Of a DNA stretch of 30,782 nucleotides, positions 1 to 10,858 are shown in pieces. The notes under the pieces are model-generated. The model was not told the origin of the DNA and did no database searches. It was given only the letters and a program-made list of their open reading frames with translations. Positions within the stretch are counted from its first letter, which is position 1. Each line of letters starts with the position of its first letter. Made by a program: the position numbers and the translations under genes. The stretch lies in contig CAKKTI010000216.1 of NCBI GenBank assembly GCA_920105805.1, forward strand, positions 1 to 30,782. Reading direction: 5' to 3'. The DNA is from Condylostoma magnum (lineage: Eukaryota; Ciliophora; Heterotrichea; Heterotrichida; Condylostomatidae).

Positions 1-863
1 ATAAAAGCATCAAATATAAACTAAGATGCAATTTAGCAATAAGACCCTGTAAACAACTAAGTAATATTCCAGTACAGCAACCCAGAACAGTAGCTAAAAA
101 AACTTAGAGTAATATGTACAATTGCTACAAGAAAAAAGAAAAGGAGGAGCTGTATGAATCTTTAAACACACATTACTAAAGCCTAACTTCCCAACATAAC
201 GATACACTGCATTAATTATACCTAAAAAAGAAGGAAAATGAAGAACTTTACCGATAGAATAAAATGCATGTAAGACAGTTAGCAAATGTTAATAGAGATT
301 CAGCAGAAACCTAATCTTACCGGTCTCACAATTCCCCTAGCTCAAATTACTCCTAATACTCAGACAGATCTTCCAATTTCGCTTAATCACTGCCGACAGA
401 TAAAGAATAAGTAATAGAAGAATTCATCGAGTTAAAAAAATTAGAGCAGCATTAATAACGTTAGCTTAAATTGTATAAAGAGGGAATAGATAGATTCAGG
501 AGAGAGAAAAGTAGAAGGGACGCGGAAGAGGGAGTCGATGAATCAAGTTACAAGCAAATAATAAACGACTTTTTGAGCAGGCTTCCATATGGAGAAGATA
601 ATGTCTTAGAGTAGCAGATAAATGTGCTGATCTCTGTTATGGATTTAAACAAAGAATCAATTATATAAATGCGCAAAGCTACAAAGCCTCCTAGATCAGG
701 GTTCTTTGGTATGCTGAGAAGGAAGTAGTTATAGATAATTTTAAACAATATGATAAATTCGTATGTTAAGGTAGCGAATATTACCTCTTTATTGTATTAA
801 GATCATATTTTGCAAATAGATATATGCCATAATTCTTTTATAAACTTTCTTAACAATTGTTAA
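1..863 (+). CDS. Coiled-coil protein, 5' end outside the window
   Basis: No family recognised. With TAA/TAG as Gln the main frame (third bases of the window, e.g. codons at 132, 480 and 546) is open from about position 132 and reads as an acidic/basic coiled coil: 'KKKENEELYRQNK', 'EEFIELKKLEQHQQRQLK', 'FRREKSRRDAEEG', with a Ser-rich linker near 310-380. The more hydrophobic C-terminal part contains 'SYKQIINDFLSRLPYGED' and 'LNNMINSYVKVANITSLLY'. Before 109 a different frame (codons at 61, 64...) looks coding and joins the main frame if a 23-nt intron at 109-131 is removed, so the start probably lies outside the window. The stop is uncertain: TAA at 798 or at 861 (chosen, just before the composition turns AT-rich); TGA at 912 is a third option. 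The protein is probably a structural or scaffold component, but no function can be assigned. Confidence 0.6.
109..131 (+). other. Candidate 23-nt intron
   Basis: The stretch begins GTAATATG and ends TACAAG, so it has GT...AG borders. Removing it joins an upstream reading ('SNPEQQLKKLR') in one frame to the clearly coding 'KKEKEELYESL' in another, keeping a continuous coiled-coil reading. Ciliate introns are often only 15-30 nt, so the length is plausible. The alternative is that translation starts at the ATG at 114 in the downstream frame and there is no intron. Confidence 0.35.
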
Positions 864-1065
864 TGTAGTCTTAGGTTTTAAGTATAGGGAAAAATGTTTT
901 CTCATGTAATATGAAGTTTAAATAAAAGCTTGATAAGTGAGCAACTCTTATCATAATATGAAAATTATGTATATTAAAAACCTAATTGAGTTTAAATGAA
1001 CGAACTATATAGGCTTTAATAATTATTTAAGCCACTAGCTTCTTTGATACGTAATCAATTAAAAT

Positions 1066-4000
1066 ATGTAAACCAGATAAACTTATAACAAAAATTTATT
1101 ATCAGCTGGCTTAAGTTAAGCTGAAGATAGTGATTTAACCCTGTTGTAGCGGCTATCCTTGTATAAGAATCGAGCTATTACAACTATATTTGAAATATGA
1201 AGTTAACTTTTTCATTGGAACACTGCCTAAACAAATACTACATTAAATATAAAATTAGGAATCAATTAAGCAATCCTTTGCTTACAAGTAATTTCCTTTT
1301 TATATGATAGAGATGAAGATATAAAGAATTGGCATGAAGTTAATTGGATCTGGAAACTGATGGGAATGATAAGGATGGATATCTTGTTTTAAGAGTTCAA
1401 CTAGCTATAAGCCTGTATTATTTTATCCATATGTGTAATAGGAATATTAATCATTGGACTAATTGCCTAAATTTTGCTGACTTTGAAAAAAGTGAAAGTT
1501 CCCTATTTATTGTCTTCACTAAATATGATTTTAATACGATTTATAACAGATTTTTAAAGCATTCCTATCATGAGCCTTCACGTTATACTAATATACTGCT
1601 ACTTATTTGCTACAGATACGGAAGTACTGTTTTATGATGGTTAATAAATCGATGATAGTGGTATACTGATATGCATAATGCCCACATCATTACTCTTGCT
1701 AGCTTTAATCAGCTTTATCCATTATAATTGTAGTCATGTTATTAGACATTCCTAATACGATAAGAACCCCTTGGCAAGTTCTAGTTCTAATGTTTTGGCT
1801 AATGAATTTGCTGTAAAACTTTTACTGCCTATCCTCTACTTACTTACAATGCCAACTAATAGGATTACGTATAAAGTTGTAATAAGTTGTTTATTTGGAT
1901 ACTAAATTATGATCCTTTTGAATGATATACCCTATTATAATAATTTTACTAATCGTATTCTTATTATGAAGCATAGTATAATAGTTTGAACTTGCTTAAG
2001 CTTGATTTTAGGGTACTATGCGCAATCAGCAGTAAATGCAACTTTACTGTTTTTCTTTATAGGTCCTGCAGTTGGTTATATCTCTTAAAGCTTATGCTAT
2101 AAAAGAATAACTAAAATTTTAAGTAAAAGGAGACTTCAATTAACTCAAAAGACAACTCCTATGCAATTAGAAATGATTTTAAGACCATATCTAAATAGCA
2201 TTATATTCTCAGATTTAGTATTAAAAACTTTTGCAAGAAGCTAGTATTATGTATTACTACAAAGTTCTGCATAAATTGATATTTGGCAAACTTATTATGT
2301 CCTTGATATTATGAAAGACCCCAAGCTTGCTAGCATCAAATTAGCTAAAATTTGTAAAAAATTTAAAAGTTTAAGTCAATCCTTTCAGCTCCATTTATGC
2401 TAGAAATGAATAAAACTTAGTAATCAAAATGACGATTCTTAACTTTTGATTAGATATAAATTAATGGCTTAAAAGGTTAAAAAGTGAGATTATGAATTGT
2501 CTCTACAATTATTGATATTATGGAACAGCATTTTGTCAGGATAATTTAATCAATCTAGCTTAGAAATTATACTAAGGAAAATCTATATCTCTTTATAAAA
2601 AGTCAAGTCACAATACGGAAAAATAGTTAAAAAACACCCACATTGCGCAGATATTATGGAGCTTTAGGCTTCTCTATACACGGAAGTACTAAATATTTAG
2701 CGAGGGAATAAATTATATATAAAATCCTAAGCTATAAGAAGGCATTTTGCTTCGCTGACACAACGCTAAGGTATTAATATTTTAGATGATATGAATACAG
2801 GAATTATAATTATCTAAGGAGGAGAACTGAATTTGGGCTAAATTTTAGATGTAAATTATGCAGGGTGCAAATTACTAGAAAGTGGGCAAGACTAGATAAT
2901 AGGAAGTTATGTTGATCAACTTATACCAGAATTATATAAATATAATCATCAAAAATACATGAGAAACTTCATAAACAATTGTTAAAGCCTTCAAATGCTT
3001 TCTCCTCATGCATTATTAATACAAACTTTTTAAGGGCATTTGAAAGAGTGCTTTTTATAAGTAAATCCTGTTAGTTTTGGTATGAATATATATTTTATTA
3101 TTGGGCTAAAAGATGATTAAAAAGATAGGTAAGTTGCCCTTTTAAATAGTGAAAGTTAACTGATATGCTATTCTTGTGATTTTGGTAAATATTTCTCTAG
3201 TTAAATGCCCTTATAAGGAATGCATTTATCTTAATTATTACCCTAAGTAAGGCTAGATAAACCATATAGAATATAAACCATGAAATTAAACTAGCATATT
3301 CTTTATGTTGTGCATATTTAAGTTTGAACTAAAGATATTGAGATAAACTATATCTTGGTATCTAATAATCTCAATAGTTTAGATTAGTTTAAGTGTGAAA
3401 ATTCTGAAATTTATTATCAAAGCATTGAGACTTTAACCTTATAATAATCATATGATTCATAATCCAGGAAACAGCTCATAGATAGATAGTAAAAAAAGGC
3501 TTAAAAACATAAAAGATTGAAAAATCTTTTTTCTATAAATGAACCATAGAACAGCTAACAGTAATTCTAGGATATAACTGTCTCAAAAAGTAGTACAAAT
3601 GCACTTTTTTCATCATCTAGTTTTGGCATAAATATTCAAAAAATAGACTAAAACATCTCTAAAGGAGTAAAATTCTTAAAATTTTTACTTTTCCTACTAT
3701 TGTTGATCCTATCTCTATTATTTACATTTATGAACTATTATGTAGCAGATTAAATTAAGTTTTCAACTGAGTTTACACTCACTAGTAATTTAGCAACAAT
3801 AATGGATTATACATGTGACTCCTTCGATCTTGTTAGGCTAGCTTTTTTGCATAGTTAAGGTATAAAGTTTTCTGAATCAGATGATATCAGAGATGGATTT
3901 AAAGAAGCCTTAAATTATATAAAGGAAGCTTAAAGCTTGATACAAGATGAGGAGAGATAATACATTCCGGAGGAATGTTTAGATTATTTCATTAAAAACT

Positions 4001-5226
4001 AAAATCCAGTGTGGAAAGGAAATCAAGATTATCAAATAATGGAGAAAATTCCATTAATATAATATCTAAGTGATTTAAGATAGGGTTTAAATTACTTCTA
4101 AGAACGTGATATTGCCCAATGGAGTAAGATTGAGGATGATGTTTATTTCTTACTGAGAAATGGAATTAGTGAAAGCTTACAATATTCTAATTCAACCTTG
4201 TAATGCATAGTAAAGAGTCAGGAGTAAAAAGCAGAGAATCTTAATTTGATTATCCTTTATTTCAGTTTATCTATATCAGGTATCATTATATCTTGTGGAT
4301 TAATCATAGCCTACAAAATTTTACAGCTTAATTTAATTTTTGTATAAATCTGAAAGCTACTCATTAATATAAGGTCAGATGTTTTACTCAGTATTAAGAA
4401 ATCTATAACTAATAGGCTATAAGAGGTCCATGACCAGACATACGACTAAGATTGTAACCTCAGTTTATAAAGGACACAAATAAGGTACAGTATATGAAAG
4501 TCAATAACCTTAAAACTTCCTATAATAGCCTTTATAACTACTTTGTTTCTAATAATTTACTTTCTAACAGATTTCAAGGATAGTATAAATTTAATGAAAA
4601 GTCGTCCTAGGCTGATTGATTTAAATGTAAGAACTAAGCTGTTTAGTCACTTTACAGCTCTACAAATGACAGAGGTGTACTTAGAAAGGAGTAATTTAGA
4701 CTTAAAACATTATATTCCAAGTTATAATTATTTACTGTCTCCTACATAAGAATTAGAAAATAACTATGAAAAATATAAAGTAACCCAAAGATTCTTTATA
4801 AAGCAGTTTGAGGACATAATTTGAAATGACGAAAATTTGTTTTAATTTTTATTTGATGAAGTTCCTGGATAAGTTTACGGAAAAGCTGGCTTCTTTGCAT
4901 AGTCATTACAATATGCTACATTAAATTATATCTTAGGATCTAATAAAGAAGGACTCATGTATGATGAATGTAGATATCAATATGATAATGGAGAAGAAAT
5001 GCATCACTCTTTTGACTTATACATTGATTTTATCACGGATTCAGTAGATAAAACAATTATAAAATAAGCTAACATGCTAGTAGGAATTATAGTAGCATAT
5101 TGTACGATGTGTTTTATTATATATTTCTTTGTTTATTTGCCAATGTTAAGAAATGTAGTGAAAAGGTACTATGAATTAAGAAAAGTTCTAAAATTAGTAC
5201 CAAATAATTCCTCATGTAAAAGTTAA
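1066..5226 (+). CDS. Multi-pass membrane protein with PAS domain (TmcB/TmcC-like)
   Basis: This is a 1386-residue protein of the large ciliate PAS/TmcB-TmcC-like family, thought to be signalling or sensory membrane proteins; ligand and output are unknown. Order of parts: a short N-terminus; a block of hydrophobic segments over about residues 70-345, including 'SGILICIMPTSLLLALISF'; an alpha-helical TmcB/TmcC-type stretch at about 370-560; a PAS domain at about 575-690 with the family signature 'GQILDVNYAGCKLL' and 'IPELYKYNHQKYM'; a Gln/Ser-rich linker; then four more hydrophobic segments near residues 870, 1060, 1155 and 1335. The C-terminal half resembles the extracellular loops and helices of this family. 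The first sensible Met is at 1066. The frame is open for over 4 kb with no intron seen. It ends at a triple stop, TAA TAG TAA, 20-30 residues after the last membrane segment, where the family normally ends. Confidence 0.85.
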
Positions 5227-5342
5227 TAGTAATATTTCTACACATATCTTGTTTTAAATATTTGTTAGATTGATCTTTAGTTAGTTGTACACAATATGTA
5301 TTTATTGACTTTAACTAAATTTATCTTATTGTAATTAATAAA

Positions 5343-5858
5343 ATGTCCTAATAAGAAAACAGATAATTCAGTAGGTAGTTAATTTAAAAATACTACAGAT
5401 ATAGTAACCTAGGAGGACTATTATACTGTTTAATTATTTCAGGTCCAAAATTATAAATGAATATATACAAATTAGGATTAATTTACTATACTTTAGGATA
5501 CGTAATGGTCGGTAGTGGAGTGCTAGGAATGTATGATTTTCAACTAAACAAACTAAAACACATTAATTTATCTCAAGTTCCTCTATATTCTAATTAGTAT
5601 AAATCAGGTTATTATTAAATTAATTTAATCACTAGATTTAAGTGATCTAAAAGCTTCGATGGGACTAGTAATATATCAAAATTAGATTATTTATAAATAA
5701 AGTACCAAAAGTATTGAATAGTAAATTAATTATACATTAGTCCATAAGGTTATTACTCAATAAATATTATACAATAAATTAGAAAGAGATTCTAGTATAT
5801 TTAAAAGCACTATTTAGAAATTCCATCTAACATATATATAAAAGATTGAACAAGCTAA
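5343..5858 (+). CDS. Small membrane protein, family unknown
   Basis: The reading in this frame is about 171 residues. It starts 'MSQQENRQFSRQLIQK' and then has two hydrophobic stretches with small-residue motifs, 'NLGGLLYCLIISGP' and 'LGLIYYTLGYVMVGSGVLG' (about residues 22-60). A soluble, basic, aromatic-rich C-terminal half follows, including 'SKLDYLQIKYQKYW' and 'IRKRFQYIQKHYLEIPSN'. It could be an organelle inner-membrane or small integral membrane protein; I do not recognise it. It fills the space between the PAS protein and the MORN protein on the same strand. The end is either TGA at 5847 or TAA at 5856 (chosen), both just before the MORN gene ATG at 5872. A second frame is also open here, so this gene is less certain than its neighbours. 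Confidence 0.55.
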
Positions 5859-5871
5859 TTTGAAAAATTAA

Positions 5872-6708
5872 ATGGGAAACTTTTGTACTTGCAAGTGCTA
5901 ATGTGGATTATGCTACGACGAAATGAGTGAATCCCTCAATTTCAAGCCTGAAAAAAACTGCTAATCCCCCTCTCAGGAAAGTATTGAGCAGACTTTAGAT
6001 AAAAATAGTGTGATAATAGGCTTATCTAATAAAGATAAGTAAAGTACTAATAAGGAACCACAATCCCTAGAAAATTCAATATCACAGGAAGATGTTCAGT
6101 ATATAGGGGATTATAACTCTTAAAATCAGCGACATGGATTCGGGATTTAAAAATGAGAAGATGGAATTGTGTATTAAGGGGAATGAGAGAACGACTAAAT
6201 GCAAGGTAAAGGAAAGTTTACATTAAGCAATGGTGATGTATATGAAGGGGCTATTAACAAGGGCAAATATCATGGCTACGGCACTTTATATAAACAGGAA
6301 GGAAATTAGCTAAAAGGACATTGATTCGACGGATAATTACAAGGATAAGGGTTTTAGAAGTGATCAAATGGGAATTTTTATGAAGGTGAATTCTTAAATG
6401 GATTAAAACACGGATTCGGAGTTTTTCACTGAGCTGATGGAACTTCTTATACTGGAGATTTCTAGGAGGATTAGATCTCCGGAAGTGGAAAAGTTGAATA
6501 TACAGACGGAGCTTGGTATTAGGGAAGCTTTTAGAATGGATAGAAAAACGGTAAAGGAAAAATGTTTTACCCTGATGGATCTTGGTATGATGGAGAATGA
6601 TTAGGGGATTTAAAGCATGGATATGGAAAGTATGGCTCGGAGGATAGAGAAGTAATTGAGTGTTATTGGGAGAGAAATAAACCTGTTATTTAGTCATTTA
6701 ATAAATAA
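5872..6708 (+). CDS. MORN-repeat protein with lipidation-type N-terminus
   Basis: The protein has 278 residues. Eight consecutive MORN repeats run from about residue 77 to 255, for example 'VYQGEWENDQMQGKGKF', 'FYEGEFLNGLKHGFGVF' and 'WYDGEWLGDLKHGYGKY'. MORN repeats bind membranes or act as scaffolds at cortical structures, basal bodies and feeding or adhesion organelles. The N-terminus, MGNFCTCKCQC, has Gly2 and a cluster of Cys residues, the pattern expected for N-myristoylation plus palmitoylation, so membrane anchoring is likely; about 65 Ser/Glu-rich residues follow as a spacer. Several repeat Trp positions are TGA, good internal evidence for TGA as Trp. The end is TAG at 6691, TAA at 6706 (chosen) or TGA at 6739; all lie after the last repeat. 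Confidence 0.9.
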
Positions 6709-6903
6709 GTTAGTTATGCCCTTAGATGTATTAATATATGAAAATATTTGATTAGTTGAAGATGATAGGAGTCCTAATAAAATACTTTGTATTACCTTTT
6801 ATAAATATACTCTAAAAAGACTGTTACTCTTATACACCTCTTAAACTAACTTTTCTTGTATAATACAAAATTAAATTAACAAAATTTCATTAATAATTAC
6901 ACA

Positions 6904-7722
6904 TCAAAACCCCCTCATGAAATACTTCGATAGAGAATCAAGTCCTTCCTCTTTCAGCATTTCTTCTCAATCATCATCAGAATTTTCCCCTTCTAAATCA
7001 TCACTTACCCCAGGAACCTACTCTAATAATCTACAATACTCTTCCTTAATAGCTTTAAGATCATCATCTTCATCCCTAAAGTTTTTCAATTCCATATTAT
7101 TCCACTCTAAATTTCCATAAGGCTGTAGATGCCTTGGAGCCATTACAGGACTATTAGCAGGGAATTTTAAGTAATTTTTCCTTTAAAACACTTTTAAAGA
7201 CTCTCTGGGAGGGGAAGTACTTCTTGCTCTACGTTAAAATGGTAATCCTTTGTCATCATCAAAGCTTATATCAGGAGATCTTCCTCTATAATTTTTTACA
7301 GGATTTCGCACAAGTATATTCCTCTCATTCACTCCTATTTTCTATAGTACATTTTTAAAAGAAACTTTATGCCTTTATATGCTTTTAGGAACTTTAACAG
7401 GTTTTAATTATTTGGGCATCTATGAAATAGAAGAGGACTGAGTGGAAGTTAAATCGTCATTCTCTTGAGTACCTATGCTAAAGAGAAATGGCTAGCTTGC
7501 TATGTTCTCAGCATTTGCTTCTTTAGAACATTTTGCGAATTTAGGTGCTTAGATAACCTTTCCCTACATACTATTTTGTAAAAATGACTGAAATTATGAG
7601 AAAAACAGCTTTTCTGAATTTGTTAATTGGTTTAATATATATTGAACTTAATTTATTATTTAATTATGGTGTTTTGGTATACATCAAATTAGTTTAGAAT
7701 ATGTAAATTGACTGGAATTCAT
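6904..7722 (-). CDS. Hypothetical protein with basic middle and acidic C-terminus
   Basis: This is a 272-residue reading with no recognised domain. It has a Gln/Asn-rich N-terminal helix region ('INQVQYILNQL'), a Ser/Thr-rich linker, and a strongly basic middle with phospho-site-like motifs ('QLKPVKVPKSIQRHKVSF', 'QRRARSTSPPRES'). The acidic tail 'NFRDEDDDLKAIKEEY' ... 'GENSDDDWEEMLKEEG' ends 'SKYFMRGF'. Composition suggests a nuclear or cytoskeletal adaptor, but this is only a guess. The start Met is at 7720-7722; a later Met at 7567 is possible. The stop is taken as TGA at 6904-6906. If that TGA is Trp, the frame would run about 11 more codons into AT-rich DNA, which looks non-coding. Confidence 0.65.
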
Positions 7723-7921
7723 ATAGTAATATAAATTTATTTATTGCAAGATATTTTGCTGCTATGTGCTGATATTTCTATTATTCAAATCTTTTATATT
7801 ATTTTAAAAGTATCATTAAATAGTACAGCATTATCATTTTGGGAAAAATGGATAATACTAAAATAAGCTCTTTACTATGAAAGTAATGTTTTAATCTATA
7901 TATAAATGATAGTTTTATATA

Positions 7922-8176
7922 ATGCAAAACTTTATTTTACAGCAGAAGCATTCAAATGAGGATGCTTCAATAATATATTAATGCATAATAAAAGTGAATA
8001 GATTCAATTAACTGAAGCTTATAGAGTTGAGTAGCTTATTGCCCAATGAATCAGATGATCAAATTCTAAATATCATAATGAAAGTTGGACAGGAGTACTC
8101 TAAGCCAGATTACTGTATTTCCTTAGACAATGAATATATAGACTAATTATATCTTGTGCATTAAAACAAATTATAA
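7922..8176 (+). CDS. Small hypothetical protein, 84 residues
   Basis: A short gene, 'MQNFILQQKHSNEDASIIYQ' to 'YLVHQNKL', with an amphipathic helical middle ('NRFNQLKLIELSSLLPNESD') and no transmembrane segment. Codon composition and acidic/basic balance look coding, unlike the AT-rich DNA on either side. It ends at TAA followed directly by TGA. It lies alone between two minus-strand genes, with about 200 bp on each side. Family unknown. Confidence 0.5.
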
Positions 8177-8395
8177 TGAAAATAATTACTAGACATTTGT
8201 TACACAATGATTTTAGTTTAAATTAGATATGATTAAATGGATGTAATAATATTAATACTAAAATACTTAAATCCCTTTTAGACTAAGCAATTTCAGTAGA
8301 TTAAAACAATTTAATCTTATTACATGTAAGCTGTGTTATAAGAGAAAATTAAACTCACAGTACCAATTTAATAATAATTTAACCTATTTATAATT

Positions 8396-9295
8396 TCAAT
8401 CTTCTTCGATTATGGTTCTAAATACTATCCTAGAATTTCTTGGCTATTACTTCCTTTTCCTTCTTCCCTGATTCATAGAGAGTAAATACTTTTAAGGTTA
8501 ACTTAGTTATTGTTTTATAAAAGAATCTCACTGTTCCATCTATATATTATTCTAAATGGCCTATTCTCATAAAGATTTTAAAGGTACCTTTTAAGCTTAA
8601 TCAATATTCTTAAAATTTAACTTTTATTGTATACACTTTTAGTAAAACTGTTTTTAAGGATCAGAATCAGCCTGAATTTAATTAGAATCAAAAGCAAAAT
8701 CCTCATTACTAATATTACTGCCTGATGTACTATTAAATTATGAAAATCTGCTTGAAGCCCTACTTAAGTTGCTATTCACAGAGTCAATAACAAAATTTCG
8801 TCTAAGTTATAAATTAAAATTTGATATTCTATCATAAGAGTTTCTTGCAGACTAACTCTCTTATATAATTGGTTTGATTTGTTAAAACTCATTCAATAAA
8901 TTTAAAATACGTTCAAAGTAAATCTTCATGGCTATAGAAATTGTTTCCTTTCTAATCTCAAAGAGCTAACTAATACTATATATAGCTGATTCGCAGATTA
9001 TTTAGGACTTATCAGGTTAATCTTTAGAGTCGAATCCATCAATAAAATTTTTTAGGAGTCTAGTAAGCATTATGATTAAATTTTTGTCTGAAGGAGTGAT
9101 CATTGAATTATGGGATAGAGTTTGTAAAAAATCCTTGAAACTAGTCACTTTTTTAATAATTCCTTATGGAGTTTCTTCATGCTATTATACCTCTTAGCTT
9201 ACACTAGTACAATGCTAAGAATGCTCCTCTATATCATCTGCTGCTATCGTGTTATTACAATTTATACAGAGGACACCCAAATATTGCTCTTCCAT
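8396..9295 (-). CDS. C2HC zinc-finger protein with helical and Ser-rich regions
   Basis: The protein has 299 residues. The N-terminus, MEEQYLGVLCINCNNTI followed by 'EEHSQHC', gives a single C-x2-C-x11-H-x3-C finger (C10, C13, H25, C29) of the small C2HC/UBZ-like type found in many ciliate adaptor proteins. A helical region follows ('LIIMLTRLLKNFIDGF', 'IYSISQLFEIRKETIS'), then a Ser/Asn-rich linker and a basic tail ('NQGRRKRKQQPRNSR'). Function unknown; a protein- or ubiquitin-binding adaptor is possible. The end is TGA at 8396 (chosen) or TAG at 8384. The frame upstream of the ATG stays open into the next minus-strand gene, so a single longer protein cannot be excluded from the frame alone; the 200 bp between them are much more AT-rich. 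Confidence 0.65.
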
Positions 9296-9493
9296 TTTAT
9301 ATATAACATTGTTTTTTAGGTGTAATATAATTGAAGTTTATAATCCTATATTTAATTACAATATTTTGAATTATTTAATATATTCATATTGAAGATTAAT
9401 ATTTAAAATTGAGAAAGAAATAATATATCTCATAATTATCAAGTAAGACATAGAAAAGCATCTAAGCCACTATGTAAAAATATAATTGTTAAA

Positions 9494-10084
9494 TTATTTA
9501 AAGAGTATATTATTTAACGCATTTTGAGTCTTATAAATGTGCTTAGATACATCGTTACTTTCGTATTTGGTATATACCGGAAAATTTGATATTTTGCGAA
9601 CTTAGGAAATTTTCTTTTCAAATAAGTGAAAAGGTTTCAAGCATTGCTCCAAATCTCACTGATCATATTATCGTTTTTGTATTAAGTTTCTAGCAAAAGG
9701 CGTATTCTATTGATAACGTTGTCTTTTCACACGCTACAAATTCTTTAGCTTTAATTTTTTTATTTTCTTAATATTCTCTTATATATAATCAACATTAGAG
9801 TCATCTTAACTTTTGTATACCCCCGTTGCTTTTCATACCAAAAAATCAGAATCATCAAATTTGGGCAGTAAAACTTTTAGTTTTGCGGAAAGTTGTATTT
9901 TTCCATTATTAGGTAAATTAGGGGAGGTATAGTAGTTTTAAGTTGCATCAGTGCTTTAAATTCTTTTCCTATACAAGGGCGGCAACGCTTTAGTACTACT
10001 TAGTTGCGTGCTAGATATTGTTTTACCATGAAACAATGGACTAGTCTATCTACTTTTAGAGCAGCCAGTATGAATTAAGGCCAT
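9494..10084 (-). CDS. Basic hypothetical protein
   Basis: This 196-residue reading starts 'MALIHTGCSKSRQTSPLFHG' and contains 'NNGKIQLSAKLKVLLPKFDD', a very basic stretch 'IKKIKKLKLKNLQRVKRQR', and 'CLKPFHLFEKKISQVRKISN'. No known domain. The basic composition with short conserved-looking blocks is typical of ciliary or cytoskeleton-associated proteins, but that is conjecture. Two internal TGA codons read well as Trp. The stop is TAA at 9494; TAG at 9470 is an alternative. The gene begins 39 bp after the stop of MND1, in the same frame. Confidence 0.6.
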
Positions 10085-10123
10085 TTAGTTAAAATTTATT
10101 AAACATTTTAAAAGGAAATTTAA

Positions 10124-10753
10124 TTATAATTCTACATTCTTAGTATCCAAATCAGCTGAAACTTCTAGTAATTAGCAAATTTCCTGATCACTTAATCCTG
10201 GATTCTTGTTTTTTATAAATTTTTAGAGTTCTCAGATATTTTCAATCCATAAATTACCTCTATCACAATTTACCTAAGCTTCTTCAATACATTAATTTAC
10301 ATATTCTGGGTCATTCACTACTAATTACCTATGTTTTTCTTTTAGTTCTTCATTCTATCTTTTCAAATCATCTAATTCCTATACTAATTTAACTCTATCA
10401 TCCTCATTTCCCAACTCCTCCTCTCTTTATATTATAAGTGTTTATTCAATTTTTATCTCATTTTGTAAGCCTCTTAATTATGACTGTAAATCTTCTAATT
10501 TTTACATTCTTTTGTTTCTTGAATCTGAGGGATATGACCAAAAGAAGTTACCAATACCGATTCTATCAGACAATACTAGATCATCATCTACCAAACTTTG
10601 TACAACTTCTTTGACACTTTAAAGAGTAACTCCTGCCTTAGCACCCAGTTTCTCAATTTCTTATAAATTAAATAGATCTTTGGTTCTATGAAAAATATCT
10701 AAAATTCTTTACCGCTTTTCATCTTAGTTTAAACCCCTTTTCTTACCGCCCAT
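10124..10753 (-). CDS. MND1: Meiotic nuclear division protein 1 homologue
   Basis: The protein has 209 residues, against about 205 in human. MND1 forms a heterodimer with HOP2 and stimulates Dmc1/Rad51 strand exchange between homologous chromosomes in meiosis. The N-terminus 'MGGKKRGLNQDEKRQRILDI' and the winged-helix block 'AGVTLQSVKEVVQSLVDDD' with 'IGIGNFFWSYPSDSRNKRMQ' match the family closely. The middle is the usual leucine-zipper coiled coil ('LEDLQSQLRGLQNEIKI', 'LVQELDDLKRQNEELKEK'), and the C-terminal helices 'NLWIENIWELQKFIKNKN' cap it. The second Trp of the last block is TGA. The natural C-terminus is reached at TAA (10124-10126). If that TAA were Gln, the frame would run straight into the next gene, so TAA must terminate here. 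Its presence shows a meiotic recombination programme. Confidence 0.95.
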
Positions 10754-10858
10754 TATATATTAGTAAAGGAATATGAATTTATTATCAAACTGCTAGGTTA
10801 TAAGTACTATAAATACGCTAATTAAACAAAAACAACTTTTAATACTAATCTTTACAAA

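Noticed and set aside
1344-1637. 97-codon plus-strand ORF under the standard code
   Set aside because: It is an out-of-frame reading inside the PAS membrane protein gene; the correct frame gives continuous family-like membrane segments across the same bases.
9541-10050. Possible structured RNA gene, because this stretch is less AT-rich
   Set aside because: The minus strand reads as a continuous basic protein here, which explains the composition better.
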